DNA of 64,000 bases from Butyrivibrio sp. (GTDB lineage: Bacteria > Bacillota > Clostridia > Lachnospirales > Lachnospiraceae): NCBI GenBank assembly GCA_017470505.1, contig JAFUYO010000013.1, forward strand, positions 62,001-126,000, in the 5' to 3' direction. Below the pieces are notes generated by a model. It had not been told where the DNA came from and searched no databases. It saw only the letters and a list, made by a program, of their open reading frames with translations. Shown piece after piece: positions 34,403 to 43,080 of the stretch (within the stretch, counting starts at the first letter, position 1; every line of letters starts with the position of its first letter). Both the position numbers and the translations under genes were made by a program.

Positions 34403-34852
34403 TTATCTTTTCCTGTTATCCAGAACCGTGAACAGATCATCGATCGCGCCGATCAGCTTGTCCTTTGGCATGGATTTAAGCAGGTATTTGGCTGGTTTGA
34501 GCCCGACGACCTTCATGACGGACTCCTTGTCGTCCTTGGCTGTCAAAAATACAACGGGAAGGTCACGGATCTTACTGTCTTCCCTTATGGCCTTCAAAAC
34601 ATCCGGGCCGCTCATGACAGGCATCTCGTAGTCAAGCAGCACCAGATCGACTTTTGTCTGGGATAAAAAAGTCAGTGCTATCTTGCCCGAGCTCGCCATA
34701 TAGACGTGGTACTTGACTGAGAGCCAGGTCTTGAGCATCCTCAGCATCGCCCCGTCGTCGTCTATGATGAGAACCTTTTTTCTCCGGCTCTCCTCTACCT
34801 CGCTGTAGTTCATGACCATATCGATGTGCTCGGAGAGAAGCCCCACATCCAA
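34403..34852 (-). CDS. response regulator, receiver-domain part (3' half of a frameshifted gene)
   Basis: 149 codons from the first ATG-like start, but its frame continues upstream as NNEELVLATSIIAKEKIQ and joins the preceding partial frame after a one-base shift near 34925. The receiver domain at about residues 25-145 has VLIIDDDGAML (acidic pocket), LVLLDYEMPVMSG (phospho-Asp) and VVFLTAKDD then LLKSM, with Lys in the expected place. There is no DNA-binding output. It is downstream of the hybrid kinase, its likely partner. The original product probably had about 256 residues. Confidence 0.8.
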   Translation of the reverse strand: MDVGLLSEHIDMVMNYSEVEESRRKKVLIIDDDGAMLRMLKTWLSVKYHVYMASSGKIALTFLSQTKVDLVLLDYEMPVMSGPDVLKAIREDSKIRDLPVVFLTAKDDKESVMKVVGLKPAKYLLKSMPKDKLIGAIDDLFTVLDNRKR

Positions 34853-34890
34853 GGGGCGAAGATAGGTCTCCTGGATCTTCTCTTTGGCAA

Positions 34891-35172
34891 TTATGGAGGT
34901 CGCAAGTACCAGCTCCTCGTTGTTCCGACTAGATACAGGACATACCTCTCAGAGTCTATTGATTCGTTGATATATGTGAAAAAAGGTATATATTCCTCGG
35001 TGAGATCCCCCAGATAGAGGACGTATACACCGGGTTTATCCTGAAGGTTCTGTATCGCCTTCTCATCCGGCGGCGCTGTTTCAACCACAAAGTCCGCCTT
35101 CTGAAGACCGATAGCGATAGCGTTTACCATGAAACTCTTTTGTATTCCGATAAGGAGTACCCTTCTGTCCAT
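34891..35172 (-). CDS. response regulator, 5' half of the same frameshifted gene
   Basis: 93 codons. RRVLLIGIQKSFMVNAIAIG and VYVLYLGDLTEEYIPFFTYI look like a degenerate receiver-type alpha/beta domain without a clear phospho-acceptor Asp. The frame ends with an out-of-character RSWYLRPP just after VLYLVG, where adding one base at about 34925 restores a continuous protein with the receiver half. It is therefore either a sequencing error or a real inactivating shift. Confidence 0.7.
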   Translation of the reverse strand: MDRRVLLIGIQKSFMVNAIAIGLQKADFVVETAPPDEKAIQNLQDKPGVYVLYLGDLTEEYIPFFTYINESIDSERYVLYLVGTTRSWYLRPP

Positions 35173-35207
35173 TTACTCTTTCTTTTCCTTCCTGATTCAT
35201 CTATCTC

Positions 35208-37223
35208 CTACAATATATTTAACAGTCCGTCTCTGTCAACTGCTGCGAGCAGTCTTTTTACATTGTGGTACTTCTCCTGGTACTTTTCGGGCACCCTGTA
35301 GGAATCGAGCATTTTCATGATGTCGTCCGCGCTGTCGAAGTAGGATGCCGACACAAACTCCCTGATGGAGGCAAAAGCGCCCTCAAGCTCCTCTTCACTT
35401 ATCTCGGGCTTTAAGTCCCGGTCGTCCGCAAAAAGGCTCTCAAACCTTCTCGTGTAGCTCCTGTACAGCTCAAGAAGCCGGGGAGTGAGCATCTCTATCT
35501 CTTCGATGTCGCCGCCGTTTCCGCAGATCTCAAGGTACTCGGCCTTATCTGCAAGATCGAGGGCACCCACCGCTCTCGCGGAGCTCTTAAGGCCGTGTAC
35601 GTAGATGGTATAATTCTTGATGTCCTTCTCCTCCTCGTACTTCTCGATGAGGCCCGCCCTCTCGTCAATTGCCAGATAGAAGTCCTTCATGACTTCCCTC
35701 GCAGTCGAGGGTGATCCGCACCTCTCGATCGCTGCGGATACGTCTATGCCTCTGATCTTGAGAAGCTCAGAGAGTATCCTCGTCTCATCGGCATCTGCCT
35801 CTTTCGTATCGTCATAGCCCGGATCTCCAGGGCGTGAAATCAGCTCTTTTGGAAGGAAGGAGATGATCATCTCCTCGAGCTTTGCAGGCTCCACAGGTTT
35901 ACTCATGTAGCCGTTAAAGCCTTCGCGCAGGTACATCTCCCTCGAGCCCGATATCGCGTTTGCGGTTAGGGCGATTACAGGAGTTTTAGTATTCAGGTTG
36001 TCCTCAAGCTTCTCCATGGCGTGGAAGGTCTGTATGCCGTCCATCTCAGGCATCCTGTGATCGAGGAAAATAATGTTGTAGCTGTTTTCTTTTACCTTTT
36101 CGAGGGCCTCCCTGCCACTTAGGCACGTGTCGACCTTTATCCCGGTCTGCTTAAGAAGTCCCTCGATTACGGTCAGGTTCGTTCTTGTGTCATCCACAAC
36201 AAGGATCCTTGCATCCGGGGCGTGGAAGCTCTCCCTGTAGGATGCTATGTCTTTTTGAGAGTCTCTAACTCTTTGCGAGAAGTCACCGACTCCCTCTCTG
36301 CTCACCACTCTCTGCTCTATCGCAAAAGAAAATACCGAGCCCTTTCCGTACTCACTTGAAACCTGGAGGTTTGAGTCCATCATCTTAAGGAGGCTGACCA
36401 CTATGCTGATGCCAAGCCCCGTCCCCTCGATGGTCCTGTTGTTTTTCTCATCTATCCTCTCAAATGCCGCCATGAGCCTGCCCATGTCCTCTTTTTTGAT
36501 GCCGATGCCGGTGTCGGCGACTCTGATCCTGAGGCTGATGACGTCTTTTAGTCTCTCCTCGTTCTCATCAAAGGGGACATCTTCGTAGTCAACTGAAATC
36601 GTCACGGATCCGGCTTCTGTGTACTTCACCGCATTTGTGATGATGTTCAGGATGCACTGCTTTATCCTGATCTCATCTCCGAAGAGGATGTGCGGAATAT
36701 CCCTGTTCACGTTGACATTCAGTTTCAGGTTCTTTTCACTGGCTCTTATCGACGACATGTTGACGACATCATTCAGGAGCGAGCCGAGGTCGTACTCGAC
36801 AGGGATGATCTCCATCTTGCCTGCCTCTATCTTGGAGAAGTCCAGAATATCGTTGATAAGCGCAAGCAGCGTCTTTCCGGAGCCCTGAATGTCCCTTGCG
36901 TAGGCAAGGACCTTCTCATCCCTGCTCTCCCTCAGTATCATCTCATCAAACCCCAGGACCGCATTGATGGGCGTTCTGATCTCGTGCGAGATGTTCGACA
37001 AAAATCTGGACTTCGCCTCATTTGCAGACTGCGCCACCTTCAGCTGATCCTCTATGTGCTGCCTTGTCTTAACCAGCTGAATATACTCGACAAGCCGGTA
37101 GAGAGTTAAGTCAATCGCGTTGTAGAGCTCCTCGATCTCGTCCCTGGTATTTATCTCAAGGTCGTGTACTATGCCGACGCTCCCCGCAAGCGACTCATCG
37201 TCTGATCTGTATATTCTGGACAC
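35208..37223 (-). CDS. hybrid histidine kinase, catalytic part (HisKA-HATPase-REC-Hpt)
   Basis: 671 codons, beginning mid-protein. The start at 37223 is only the first usable codon after the frameshift. Order: HAMP/coil, HisKA with FLSNISHEIRTPINAVLG (phospho-His), HATPase (NIITNAVKYTE, VADTGIGIKKEDM, GTGLGISIV), receiver (ILVVDDTRTN, IIFLDHRMPEMDG) and a C-terminal Hpt domain with YVHGLKSSARAVG. All phosphorelay residues are present. A single added T in the T-run near 37272 joins it to the membrane half encoded at 37241-38260, giving a kinase of about 1017 residues. Confidence 0.85.
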   Translation of the reverse strand: MSRIYRSDDESLAGSVGIVHDLEINTRDEIEELYNAIDLTLYRLVEYIQLVKTRQHIEDQLKVAQSANEAKSRFLSNISHEIRTPINAVLGFDEMILRESRDEKVLAYARDIQGSGKTLLALINDILDFSKIEAGKMEIIPVEYDLGSLLNDVVNMSSIRASEKNLKLNVNVNRDIPHILFGDEIRIKQCILNIITNAVKYTEAGSVTISVDYEDVPFDENEERLKDVISLRIRVADTGIGIKKEDMGRLMAAFERIDEKNNRTIEGTGLGISIVVSLLKMMDSNLQVSSEYGKGSVFSFAIEQRVVSREGVGDFSQRVRDSQKDIASYRESFHAPDARILVVDDTRTNLTVIEGLLKQTGIKVDTCLSGREALEKVKENSYNIIFLDHRMPEMDGIQTFHAMEKLEDNLNTKTPVIALTANAISGSREMYLREGFNGYMSKPVEPAKLEEMIISFLPKELISRPGDPGYDDTKEADADETRILSELLKIRGIDVSAAIERCGSPSTAREVMKDFYLAIDERAGLIEKYEEEKDIKNYTIYVHGLKSSARAVGALDLADKAEYLEICGNGGDIEEIEMLTPRLLELYRSYTRRFESLFADDRDLKPEISEEELEGAFASIREFVSASYFDSADDIMKMLDSYRVPEKYQEKYHNVKRLLAAVDRDGLLNIL

Positions 37224-37240
37224 CGCACCCGACAGTGACC

Positions 37241-38260
37241 TTATGGGCTTGGCAATCCTGTACTGGGCGTATTTGTTAAAAACGCCGCAAGAGGGATCAC
37301 AATCATGGATATGAGGAGCGCCAGGCGCACGCTGTATCTGTAGTTTACGGCGGTATTCACAAAGAGGTTCCCGATATATTCCCGCCCGACGTGGACGGAC
37401 TCTTTTCTTATCTCGGCTCCGACCCTGCTCTCTAATCTCTCCGCGCTCAGGATCCTGCCGGTTGCCACTTCATCAGACACCCCGGCGACATTCGCATAGG
37501 AGTAGTCCTTCATGACAGGAACAAGGGTGTTGGATGCAAACTCTGCAGATATTCCCAGGACGATCGCCTCAAACACTATAATATTCGTGACAACGTGTCC
37601 TATCTTGGACCTGCCCTCGACGATGTATCTCGCCTCCTCATCGAGCTTGTCAGGGGATACATAGTACTTGCCGTTGTCGAAGAGGAGCTTGATACTGTCG
37701 GGAAGGTACCTGAAATGCCTGTAGATGAGGCAGCTCCCCAGAAGGCACCCCGGAAGCTCATTTAAAAAGAAAAACAGACTCTGAACAGGTGCTATGCCCG
37801 AAACCCCGTCGCTGCTTAAAAGGAGCACTATGATCCCCCAGAATGTCCCGACCAGGTTCTGCATGACTACCGTGACAAAGAAGACCTTGTACCATTTGTC
37901 GAACCACCTGCGCTTTGCGAGCAGGTCCATTACGAACACCACCATGGTGTAGATGAAACACATGTAGGAAAAAGCGCTGTCTGCAACGGATCTGTACACG
38001 AAGACCATGATAACGCTGATGTAGCCGGGGATAGCGCCGCCGAAGGCTGCAAGGAACATGAGGGGAACATATCTTGTTGCGTAAACAAGTCCTGCGACAA
38101 GGTATCCCGACTCATCGAACATGGGCGAGATCCTGTAATAGACAATTGTAAAAAGAGACACAAAAACCACCATTATCGCATTGATAATGGTGGCTTTAGC
38201 CCTGTTTCTATCTCTGAGATTCTTTAAAAGAACCGTTGTCCTCATCAGCTTGTGCCTCAC
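37241..38260 (-). CDS. hybrid histidine kinase, membrane sensor part (frameshifted from catalytic half)
   Basis: 339 codons. About six N-terminal membrane helices (IINAIMVVFVSLFTIVYYR to CLLGSCLIY), a cytosolic link, then a further helix, an extracytoplasmic segment of about 80 residues and a last helix (YSVRLALLISMIVIPLAAF). The frame then runs into LTNTPSTGLPSP and stops, while the -1 neighbour frame reads FNKYAQYRIAKPIRSLSGAV, a normal HAMP start. Its ATG overlaps the hydrogenase stop (ATGA), so kinase and hydrogenase are translationally coupled. Confidence 0.8.
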   Translation of the reverse strand: MRHKLMRTTVLLKNLRDRNRAKATIINAIMVVFVSLFTIVYYRISPMFDESGYLVAGLVYATRYVPLMFLAAFGGAIPGYISVIMVFVYRSVADSAFSYMCFIYTMVVFVMDLLAKRRWFDKWYKVFFVTVVMQNLVGTFWGIIVLLLSSDGVSGIAPVQSLFFFLNELPGCLLGSCLIYRHFRYLPDSIKLLFDNGKYYVSPDKLDEEARYIVEGRSKIGHVVTNIIVFEAIVLGISAEFASNTLVPVMKDYSYANVAGVSDEVATGRILSAERLESRVGAEIRKESVHVGREYIGNLFVNTAVNYRYSVRLALLISMIVIPLAAFLTNTPSTGLPSP

Positions 38261-39729
38261 ATATGCCCGTCTCTGTGCATAGAGAATTTATCCATAGGAT
38301 AATTCTTAAGGTTCTCGAGTACTTTTCTGTCATCGGCCTTGGAAAGCAGGCTCTCTCTTGCCTTGTTGATGTCTGAAATATTCTTGTGTCTTGAAGGTCC
38401 GCCAACGCATCCTCCGGGACATACCATGCCCTCGATAAAGTCCTCGGGGAGTCTGCCGACCTTTAAGAGTGTGAGTGCCTTCTTGCACTCTGCGCCGCCA
38501 GCTGCGCGGAGGAGCTTGAGCTCCTTAGTGTCCTCTCCTCTCTCCTGCATGCACTCGATAACGGCGTTGGCTACGCCGCCGCTCGCTGCAAAGCGCTTGC
38601 CCCAGATTGAGGATTCCTGGTAGCCCTCGGGAACGGGCTCGAACCCTATATCCCTTGATCTCATGAGAGCTCTGAGCTCTCCGTAGGTCACTACATAATC
38701 CGCATTGCCCGGAACAGACTTATCCTGCGCCTCACTCTTTTTGGCGATGCAGGGTCCTATGAAGACAGTCACGCACCCGGGTCTTGTGGCCTTGAGGTAT
38801 CTTGAGATTGCGCACATGGGCGAAACCGTACTTGACATATTGTCCCTGTACTGGTCAGGGAAGTGTTTCTTTAACATATTGATGAAAGCGGGACAGCAGG
38901 AGGTTGTCATCTTGCGGCCCTCTTTGTAGGCTTCTGACCACTCTGCCGACTCATAAGCCGCAGTCATGTCTCCGCCGAGACCTACCTCGACCATGTCCGC
39001 AAAGCCGATCTTCTTAAGTCCCTCTTTGATGGAAGCCATGGAGATATCCTCGCCGAACTGGCCCTCTGTCGCAGGTGCGCACATGGCGATGACCTCTTTT
39101 CCCGCCTTGATATCCTTGATGATATCAACGAGGAAGGTCTTGCTGCCGATGGCTGCGAAAGGACAGCTGTGGATGCAGTGTCCGCACTGTATGCACTTGT
39201 CCTCGTCGATCTTACAGTAGCCATACTCATCGTAGGTGATGGCGCCGACAGGGCAGGCCTTCTTGCAGGGCCTCTCGAGGTGCACGATAGCGTTGTAGGG
39301 ACATGCGTTTGCGCACATGCCGCACTCCTTGCACTTGGCGGCGTCGATGTGCATATGCGTATCACCGGGGGTGATGGCGCCGAACTTACACGAGCTCTCG
39401 CAGACCTTGCCCAGACAGAAACGGCAGTTGTCAGTTACTGAATATGCCGCGATCGGACACTCGTCACAGGCAGGGTCGATAACCTGAACGATGTTCTCGG
39501 AACCGGGATTGTACGAGGGCGCCTTGGCGTTTGCGAGGTTGATCCTCTGCCTTACTATCTCCCTCTCTTTGTATATACAACAGCGGTAATCCGGCTTGGG
39601 ACCGGGTATCATCTTGAGCACAAGCTCCTCAATGTGCTCCTGGTCGTTGTTATCATCCCACTCCAGTCTGCACACCTCCTCCATGATCTTGTGCTTGAAG
39701 CTGTTCATATGCGCGTCATTTGTTACCAT
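38257..39729 (-). CDS. [FeFe]-hydrogenase, group B-type monomeric enzyme
   Basis: 490 residues. The N-terminal cysteine-rich region (CDECPIAAYSVTDNCRFC) is followed by ferredoxin-like clusters (CKECGMCANACP, CIQCGHCIHSCP). The H-cluster motifs are TSCCPAF (about 275), IGPCIAKKSEAQ (about 323) and EGMVCPGGCVGGPS (about 433), so all four H-cluster cysteines are present in the form seen in group B enzymes. It produces or senses H2 and has no flavin subunit nearby. AGGAG sits 6 bases before the ATG. A MITE lies 35 bases upstream and may supply its promoter. Coupling to a sensor kinase hints at a sensory role. Confidence 0.9.
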   Translation of the reverse strand: MVTNDAHMNSFKHKIMEEVCRLEWDDNNDQEHIEELVLKMIPGPKPDYRCCIYKEREIVRQRINLANAKAPSYNPGSENIVQVIDPACDECPIAAYSVTDNCRFCLGKVCESSCKFGAITPGDTHMHIDAAKCKECGMCANACPYNAIVHLERPCKKACPVGAITYDEYGYCKIDEDKCIQCGHCIHSCPFAAIGSKTFLVDIIKDIKAGKEVIAMCAPATEGQFGEDISMASIKEGLKKIGFADMVEVGLGGDMTAAYESAEWSEAYKEGRKMTTSCCPAFINMLKKHFPDQYRDNMSSTVSPMCAISRYLKATRPGCVTVFIGPCIAKKSEAQDKSVPGNADYVVTYGELRALMRSRDIGFEPVPEGYQESSIWGKRFAASGGVANAVIECMQERGEDTKELKLLRAAGGAECKKALTLLKVGRLPEDFIEGMVCPGGCVGGPSRHKNISDINKARESLLSKADDRKVLENLKNYPMDKFSMHRDGHM

Positions 39730-39764
39730 AAGAATCTCCTTTTCTGTGTGTTCTTGGTTGTTAA

Positions 39765-39918
39765 GGAACTGTAGCAGAATTAACTGAACATTTTATGCAG
39801 AATGATTTTTCAAAGGCAAGGAAGAAAACGCAGACAATGCGGGCATTGTTAAGGCTTTCTGACGCAGCATTTGGAAAATCAGGCAAGTAAAATGTTCAAG
39901 TTATTTCGCTACAGTTCC
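39765..39918. mobile_element. MITE-like element, copy 1 (154 bp)
   Basis: It begins GGAACTGTAGC and ends GCTACAGTTCC, with imperfect terminal inverted repeats of about 30 bases that continue into TGAACA/TGTTCA. It is flanked by a 3-bp direct repeat TAA (39762-39764 and 39919-39921). It has no coding capacity. It is nearly identical to the copy at 46823-46976. The TNA duplication fits mobilisation by an IS5-family-type transposase, which is inference. The rest of the gap to 40038 (about 115 bases) holds nothing I recognise. Confidence 0.85.
39790..39819 (-). promoter_or_regulatory. outward promoter-like sequence inside MITE copy 1
   Basis: Minus-strand TTGCCT, 18-base spacer, TAAAAT, pointing at the hydrogenase ATG about 60 bases on. 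The same layout with a weaker -10 (TAAATT) occurs in copy 3. Confidence 0.4.
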
Positions 39919-40037
39919 TAACCTGTCGCTTGCCAAAAAACTATCTTCATCTGCGTGCTGCAGCGGTGTTACACCTAAAAGCTTTATTTATCTTCATCAG
40001 ATAGTGCATTCATACTGCAGCGGGGCAGTTGCCATCT

Positions 40038-40616
40038 TTAGAGCTTTATTATCCGCCCGAATTCCAGGTCTCGGGTGTCATGTGTCGTGATGACGAGGGG
40101 ACCTGACCCCTGCTTTTCCCGGATGTAGCCTATTGCCTTTTTTCGGCTCTCATCATCAAGCCCCGTGAAAGGTTCATCCATAATCAGGATGTCGCTTGGG
40201 ATTGCGCAGGCGCGCACAATTGCCACTCTGCGTCTCTGACCTCCTGACAGCTCTTTTACCGGCTTGTGTAATTCGCTCCCGGGAAGGAGCCGCAAAAGCT
40301 CCTCCGTTACAGTCTCCCTGTAAACCTTCCTGCTGACCATGCACACGTTTGTCACCGCGTCAAAGTCATCGCAGAGCCTGTCCTCCTGAAAAACCGTTCC
40401 CGAATTGATATACGGGTACTTGTAATCACCAAGGAGCCTGACTGTTCCCGAATCGGGGCTCTCAAGTCCCAGGATCAGGCGTAGGAGCGTTGTCTTGCCG
40501 CAGCCCGACGGCCCCGTTATCACATAGGTGTGCTCATCCTCAATATTTAAGTTAACACATGACAGGACGGCTTTCCCATCATAGGATTTGCATACGTCCT
40601 TTATCTCTATAGTCAA
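40038..40616 (-). CDS. ABC transporter ATPase, NitT/TauT type
   Basis: 192 residues, shorter than the usual 240-260. Walker A ITGPSGCGKTT, a Q-loop GTVFQEDRL, signature LSGGQRRRVAI, Walker B ILIMDEPF and the H-loop VITTHDT are all present. With the permease (40896-41630) and the lipoprotein (41709-42941) it forms an importer of the nitrate/sulfonate/taurine or thiamine-precursor class; the substrate cannot be assigned. It is separated from the permease gene by 279 bases containing a long palindrome, which is unusual within such operons. Confidence 0.92.
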   Translation of the reverse strand: MTIEIKDVCKSYDGKAVLSCVNLNIEDEHTYVITGPSGCGKTTLLRLILGLESPDSGTVRLLGDYKYPYINSGTVFQEDRLCDDFDAVTNVCMVSRKVYRETVTEELLRLLPGSELHKPVKELSGGQRRRVAIVRACAIPSDILIMDEPFTGLDDESRKKAIGYIREKQGSGPLVITTHDTRDLEFGRIIKL

Positions 40617-40637
40617 ATTATACTCCTTTGATAGTTA

Positions 40638-40872
40638 TTTTTCACTATATAGCATTCTGAGTAATTTTTTGACCCCTTTTCCTATAAAAACAACCTCTTT
40701 CGATGGACACTTTTCACTATTTTGAGATTCAAAAAAATTTTGACCCCCAAAACGCCATATAAAGGATCAAAAATAAAATGAAACAGAAAATAGTGAAAAA
40801 CAGATCAAAATAATCCATCGAAAATGCCGCAAAAGGGTCAAATTTCAAACGAAACCACCATATAGTGAAAAC
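40638..40872. repeat. long imperfect inverted repeat between permease and ATPase genes
   Basis: The two arms pair in order: ttttcactata (40639) with tatagtgaaaa (40861); ttttgacccctttt (40667) with aaaagggtcaaa (40831); tttcgatgga (40698) with tccatcgaaa (40814); ttttcactatttt (40711) with aaaatagtgaaaa (40787). The TTTTCACTAT and TTTGACCCC motifs each recur within an arm, so the arms are themselves built of a repeated unit of about 75 bases. It is AT-rich with no open frame. Confidence 0.8.
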
Positions 40873-40895
40873 CGGGCTGATGACAAGGTATCCTG

Positions 40896-41630
40896 CTATA
40901 TTCTGGCAAGGATAAAGGAAAGGATTTTCTCGCAGATGAAGGCAATAAGCACCACAACAATAGTCCAGGCAAAGAGCTCGCCCGTCTCGAGGTATATCTT
41001 GGAGAGGTAGAGGCCGTTGCCTATTGTGTGGAGGGGCTGACCGATGACCTCCGCCGCGATGCCGCTCTTAAAGCTCATGCCGATTGCCAGCTTAAATGCG
41101 CCCTTAAAGAATGGAACAAGCTGAGGCAGATAGATGTAGAAAAGCTTTCTCTCTGTGGGCATCCTGAAAACCTTAGCCATCTCAAGCATCTTTTTATCTG
41201 TGCCTGCAAGTCCCTCGAGGCTGTTTAAGTACAGTATCGGAAAGACCACCATGGCGCAGATGATTGTCGATATGTTCCCGGGACCGAACCAGATAAGGAG
41301 CAGTATTACAAAGCTCGCGACGGGCACCGACTTTAAGGCAGCCACCATGGGCTGCAAAAAAATCTCAAAGCGCCTGTCCTTATATGCGAGGCATGCAAGG
41401 GCTATTCCGAGAGCTGACCCAAGAGCAAATCCAATGAGTATTCGCAGCGTTGTCGATACGACCGACTGCCAAAAATCCGGAGTCTTTGCAAGATACCGAA
41501 GTGCCTTCACAGTATCGAGCGGTCCCGCAAGAAGTATTTGGTTGTGAACTATGAGAGCTGTCACCTGCCAGATAAGAATCCAGGCTATAACGGCTGCAGC
41601 TCTCCCCGCAATCTTTTTCAAAGTGGTCAA
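40896..41630 (-). CDS. ABC transporter permease, NitT/TauT (SsuC/TauC-like) type
   Basis: 244 residues with about six membrane helices. FALGSALGIALACLAYKDRR and the conserved cytoplasmic loop region EVIGQPLHTIGNGLYLSKIY are typical of BPD_transp_1 permeases of the sulfonate/nitrate group. PVASFVILLLIWFGPGNIST is a further family signature. It pairs with the short ATPase and the NMT1-type binding lipoprotein on either side. Confidence 0.92.
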   Translation of the reverse strand: MTTLKKIAGRAAAVIAWILIWQVTALIVHNQILLAGPLDTVKALRYLAKTPDFWQSVVSTTLRILIGFALGSALGIALACLAYKDRRFEIFLQPMVAALKSVPVASFVILLLIWFGPGNISTIICAMVVFPILYLNSLEGLAGTDKKMLEMAKVFRMPTERKLFYIYLPQLVPFFKGAFKLAIGMSFKSGIAAEVIGQPLHTIGNGLYLSKIYLETGELFAWTIVVVLIAFICEKILSFILARI

Positions 41631-41708
41631 TCCTGTTCCTGATAGTACAGTTTTATTGCAGTGCAGTCTGTCAGAGGGGCAGATGCAACTGTGCTTCTGC
41701 CCGGCACT

Positions 41709-42941
41709 TTACGGGATGTAGTAGAAGTCATCTCCGGGAAGGCTTCCGCCGACTGCCTTTGGGTCCTCATCAAAGAGGACCTTGAGATATCCCTCGAGTG
41801 TGCTCTTTAGTTCTGCGCCGGAAATGCATACAATGTTGCAGTTCGGGATTGCCTTTTTGGCCAGGGGCTCTTTTGCAATTATGCCCTGCTCAACAACGAG
41901 GGCTGCCGTTGTGTCTATGTCAGAGAGCGCCTCATCTGCGCTCTTTTTGTGTGCTGCAATAAAGCTGTCGACTGCTGCCTTGTGTTCAGAGAGAAATGCG
42001 TTTGTCACAACGGTTACGCCTGTCACTATCTTGCAGGCAGGGTTAACCTTTGCCCACTCATCATCAAGAGAAAATGCTGCCTTCAGGCTCTCGTTCTGCG
42101 CAAGGGCTGCTGTCACAAAGGGCTGCGGCAGGATTGCAACTGCGCTCTTATCCTCTCCGAATATTGAGACTATCTCAGTGGGCTCAGACTTGAATGTGAG
42201 CTCAGCGTCAGTTATGCCGTTCTCCTGCAGGAGATATCTGATGGTATACTCCGGGGTTGCACCCTGTCCTGTGGCATAGATTGTTTTGCCCGTAAGGTCT
42301 GAAACAGAGGTTATGCTGTCATCCGCTGTCACGCAGTAGAGGACTCCCAAAGTGTTGATATCAATGACAGATACTCCGCCCTCCACCTTGGAGTTCATGA
42401 CACAGGCAACGTTTGAAGGGACAAGACCTATATCAACCTTGCCTGCAACCATGGCTGCCATGATGTCGGAACCTGCTGTGTACATCTCAAACTCGCAGTT
42501 TACATCTGCTTCGCCCCTGGCAGAATCGTCAATGAGGTTCACAAGACCTATTGTGGTGGGACCCTTTAGCGCCGCCACTCTGATGAGCGTGTCATCGGAA
42601 GGCGTATCGGCGTTCTGCTCAGCTTCCGCTGCGCTTCCATCGGCGCTATCAGTGTCCTTACCTGCTTTCTTGTCGCCTTCTGCAGTTTCAGCCCGGGCCT
42701 GCCCGCTCTCATTTGCTGCTCCGCTTTCTCCTGCGGACTCCTTGTTCACGCCTTCTGATTGTGCATCATCATCTGCTGCCCCATCCGCAGGATCAGCGTT
42801 TGATGTCTCCTTAGTCTGAGAGCTCTCATTTGCTGCTCCGCACCCTGTGAGTGCGCTCGCAATCGTCCCTACGACCATTGCAAATATCAGAATCAGTGCA
42901 ATGATCGAAACTACTCTTTTTGATTTTCCTGAAATACTCAT
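41709..42941 (-). CDS. substrate-binding lipoprotein, NMT1/SsuA-like
   Basis: 410 residues. A lipoprotein signal (VVGTIASALTGC) is followed by an unusually long acidic, Ala/Ser/Glu-rich linker of about 85 residues in which GAANES recurs. The binding domain starts at about residue 118 with VAALKGPTTIGLVNLI, and contains GKVDIGLVPSNVACVM and LTGKTIYATGQGATPEYTIR, typical of NMT1-type periplasmic-binding proteins. The linker probably carries the domain through the cell wall. The substrate is unknown. Confidence 0.9.
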   Translation of the reverse strand: MSISGKSKRVVSIIALILIFAMVVGTIASALTGCGAANESSQTKETSNADPADGAADDDAQSEGVNKESAGESGAANESGQARAETAEGDKKAGKDTDSADGSAAEAEQNADTPSDDTLIRVAALKGPTTIGLVNLIDDSARGEADVNCEFEMYTAGSDIMAAMVAGKVDIGLVPSNVACVMNSKVEGGVSVIDINTLGVLYCVTADDSITSVSDLTGKTIYATGQGATPEYTIRYLLQENGITDAELTFKSEPTEIVSIFGEDKSAVAILPQPFVTAALAQNESLKAAFSLDDEWAKVNPACKIVTGVTVVTNAFLSEHKAAVDSFIAAHKKSADEALSDIDTTAALVVEQGIIAKEPLAKKAIPNCNIVCISGAELKSTLEGYLKVLFDEDPKAVGGSLPGDDFYYIP

Positions 42942-42980
42942 GCTGTCAATATTACTCCTTCTATTATTTCTTCAGACAGC

Positions 42981-43008
42981 GAAAAAGTCCGGCTCATTCG
43001 AGCCGGGC
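42981..43008 (-). terminator. intrinsic terminator downstream of the Uma2 gene
   Basis: On the minus strand GCCCGGCTC pairs with GAGCCGGAC around GAAT, followed by TTTTTC. It separates the Uma2 gene from the ABC transporter operon. Confidence 0.85.
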
Positions 43009-43080
43009 TTTCCGCCCTCAACATATTATATCCGTATATTCGCCTTTTTGCCACAGGTAAATATGACAATGCAGCCGACA

